Shown here: piece after piece, positions 5,537 to 6,659 of the stretch | How the letters are laid out: each line of letters opens with the position of its first letter | Numbering within the stretch: position 1 is the stretch's first letter | Assembly (NCBI GenBank): GCA_001769925.1 | Contig: MEPT01000015.1 | Span: 6,478-13,136, forward strand | Length of the DNA stretch: 6,659 nt | Direction: 5' to 3' | DNA from: Bdellovibrionales bacterium RBG_16_40_8 | Lineage (GTDB): Bacteria > Bdellovibrionota > Bdellovibrionia > Bdellovibrionales > UBA1609 | The notes under the pieces: generated by a model | Seen by the model: only the letters and a program-made list of their open reading frames with translations | Told to the model about the DNA's origin: nothing | Database searches by the model: none | Made by a program: the position numbers and the translations under genes

Positions 5537-6469
5537 ATGAATTTAAAGGTTTATGAGTCTCAAGAGTTTCCAAGTTACTTACCAAAGCTTAATGCTCTTT
5601 ATGGCGATTTATTTTCTCATGGTAAGGGCTTTCGCTCTAAGCTTATCCAGAAGATTTCGCAGCACCTGCGGCTAAGCTCTGAGCAGATACACCTTCTGGC
5701 GCAGACAATTGAGTTTATTCACAATGCCTCTCTTCTACATGACGATTTAGTAGATCGCTCGCCCCTTCGCCGCGAAAAGACAGCAGCGTGGTTAAAGTAC
5801 ACGCCAGAGTATGCGGTTTTAGCAGGAGATTACCTTTTAGCGCGTGTGATGGTTAATCTTAGTCGTTACGGCAATCTAGAGTTAATACAGTATACGGCCG
5901 AAATGATTTCTGACCTACTTGAGGGTGAGTGGATTCAAGATTCATTAATTGAAGATTGGGATGTCAGCCTCACACAACTTGATCGAGTGCATGATTTAAA
6001 AACAGCTTCGCTATTTAAGTGGTGCATGCGAGCTCCATTTATTATAGCTGAAAATTACAATGAAAAAATTCATCGCGTGCTCGAAGAAATGGGCGGGCTT
6101 CTTGGGCTATTATTTCAACGTAGCGACGATTTGCTAGATTTTGATGTTCGCAACTACGAAGGCAAGATAGTTCTTGGAGATCTTAAATCAGGCTATATGA
6201 ATTCTTTTGCGGCATTTTTAACTCAAGGGTTAAATGAAAAGCAAAAAGCTGATTTTAGAAAAAGCCAAAACATGATTGACGTATATGATGCTATAGGCGA
6301 AGCAGACTTTTTTGCGCGTCTTGATGATTTTGATATACACAATAAAAAGGTTATTGAACTTTACGATCATCATTGTGAAGAACTTAGTAAATTACTGGCT
6401 CCTGAGACAAAAACATTGCTTAATGATTTGCATGGTTTGCCGGGCATTCTTTATTGGAGAAAGGCTTAA
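5537..6469 (+). CDS. Polyprenyl diphosphate synthase (trans-isoprenyl type), probable menaquinone side-chain enzyme
   Basis: From the ATG at 5537 this is 310 aa, an all-helical trans-prenyltransferase that would build the polyprenyl diphosphate used by MenA from isopentenyl diphosphate. The first Asp-rich motif is LLHDDLVD at 66-73 (Asp69, Asp70, Asp73), followed by LRREKT at 77-82. KTASLF lies at 155-160. The second Asp-rich motif is QRSDDLLDFD at 194-203 (Asp197, Asp198, Asp201). FIHNASLLHDD, with Ala five residues before the first Asp, matches the long-chain class such as E. coli IspB rather than farnesyl synthases. Several positions differ from the family: RRG-x-P reads RREKT, the usual GGKR-x-R reads HGKGFR (28-33), and the GKxTLP after the second motif reads GYMNSF (219-224). 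An in-frame TTG at 5501 would add 12 residues without homology or a ribosome site, so 5537 is preferred. The chain length cannot be read from the sequence. Confidence 0.88.
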   Translation: MNLKVYESQEFPSYLPKLNALYGDLFSHGKGFRSKLIQKISQHLRLSSEQIHLLAQTIEFIHNASLLHDDLVDRSPLRREKTAAWLKYTPEYAVLAGDYLLARVMVNLSRYGNLELIQYTAEMISDLLEGEWIQDSLIEDWDVSLTQLDRVHDLKTASLFKWCMRAPFIIAENYNEKIHRVLEEMGGLLGLLFQRSDDLLDFDVRNYEGKIVLGDLKSGYMNSFAAFLTQGLNEKQKADFRKSQNMIDVYDAIGEADFFARLDDFDIHNKKVIELYDHHCEELSKLLAPETKTLLNDLHGLPGILYWRKA

Positions 6470-6474
6470 GCACT

Positions 6475-6659
6475 ATGGAAACTGGTGAGTTTATAACGCT
6501 TGAGCGCTCTAGCCCAAAGTTTAACACGTATTTAACGGGTGAGTTTTCGAAAACAAATAGGGCGCTACCGGTGCGTACTTTTAATGTTAATAGTGAATTT
6601 GAGAAAATAACTTTTCAGGTTGTACCAGCAAGTGATATTGCACGGCCTTCGTTTTTATT
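6475..6659 (+). CDS. Unidentified protein, N-terminal part (3'-truncated by window)
   Basis: An open frame begins at ATG 6475, five bases after the prenyl synthase stop, and runs to the window end without a stop (61 codons plus two bases). GGAGAAAGG at 6456-6464 is a plausible ribosome site, and the tight spacing suggests co-transcription with the prenyl synthase gene. The protein begins METGEFITLERSSP and continues through polar, beta-rich-looking sequence such as EKITFQVVPASDI. There is no signal peptide or membrane segment in the visible part. I do not recognise the family. The neighbourhood hints at quinone or isoprenoid metabolism, but the visible residues do not show it. Confidence 0.65.
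   Translation, partial: METGEFITLERSSPKFNTYLTGEFSKTNRALPVRTFNVNSEFEKITFQVVPASDIARPSFL

Overview
The window is a compact menaquinone (vitamin K2) biosynthesis cluster from a bacterium with AT-rich DNA. The order is menD (3' end only), menH, menB, menA, menC and menE on the + strand, then a 4HBT-type hotdog thioesterase on the - strand, then a polyprenyl diphosphate synthase and the start of an unidentified gene, both on the + strand. The genes are tightly packed, with ATGA stop/start overlaps at menD/menH and menA/menC. Nothing seen here fixes the taxon. A Gram-negative, low-to-moderate GC lineage such as the Bdellovibrionota would fit the short MenE and the GTGCCTGGCAC-type palindrome, but that is a guess.

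Layout. 1-362 holds the C-terminal ~119 residues of MenD, including the thiamine diphosphate motif. 359-1087 is menH, 1101-1940 menB, 1993-2865 menA, 2862-3851 menC and 3858-4991 menE. 5010-5417 is the thioesterase gene, which converges on menE with 18 bp between the stop codons. 5418-5536 is a divergent intergenic region carrying a short imperfect palindrome. 5537-6469 is the prenyl synthase gene, and a further open frame begins at 6475 and runs off the window.

How the genes work together. MenD makes SEPHCHC from isochorismate and 2-oxoglutarate. MenH eliminates pyruvate to give SHCHC, MenC dehydrates that to o-succinylbenzoate (OSB), MenE makes OSB-CoA and MenB closes the ring to DHNA-CoA. 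The hotdog enzyme is the likely DHNA-CoA hydrolase. The prenyl synthase makes the polyprenyl side chain and MenA attaches it to DHNA in the membrane. Of the classical pathway only isochorismate synthase (MenF) and the final methyltransferase (MenG/UbiE) are not seen; they may lie outside the window.

No previously undescribed system is evident. The points most worth a second look are: a perfect 20-bp palindrome inside menH; a 23-bp tandem duplication that appears to have rewritten the end of the thioesterase gene; a MenE that is short and has an altered phosphate-binding loop; and a prenyl synthase with both aspartate-rich motifs intact but several other conserved positions changed.
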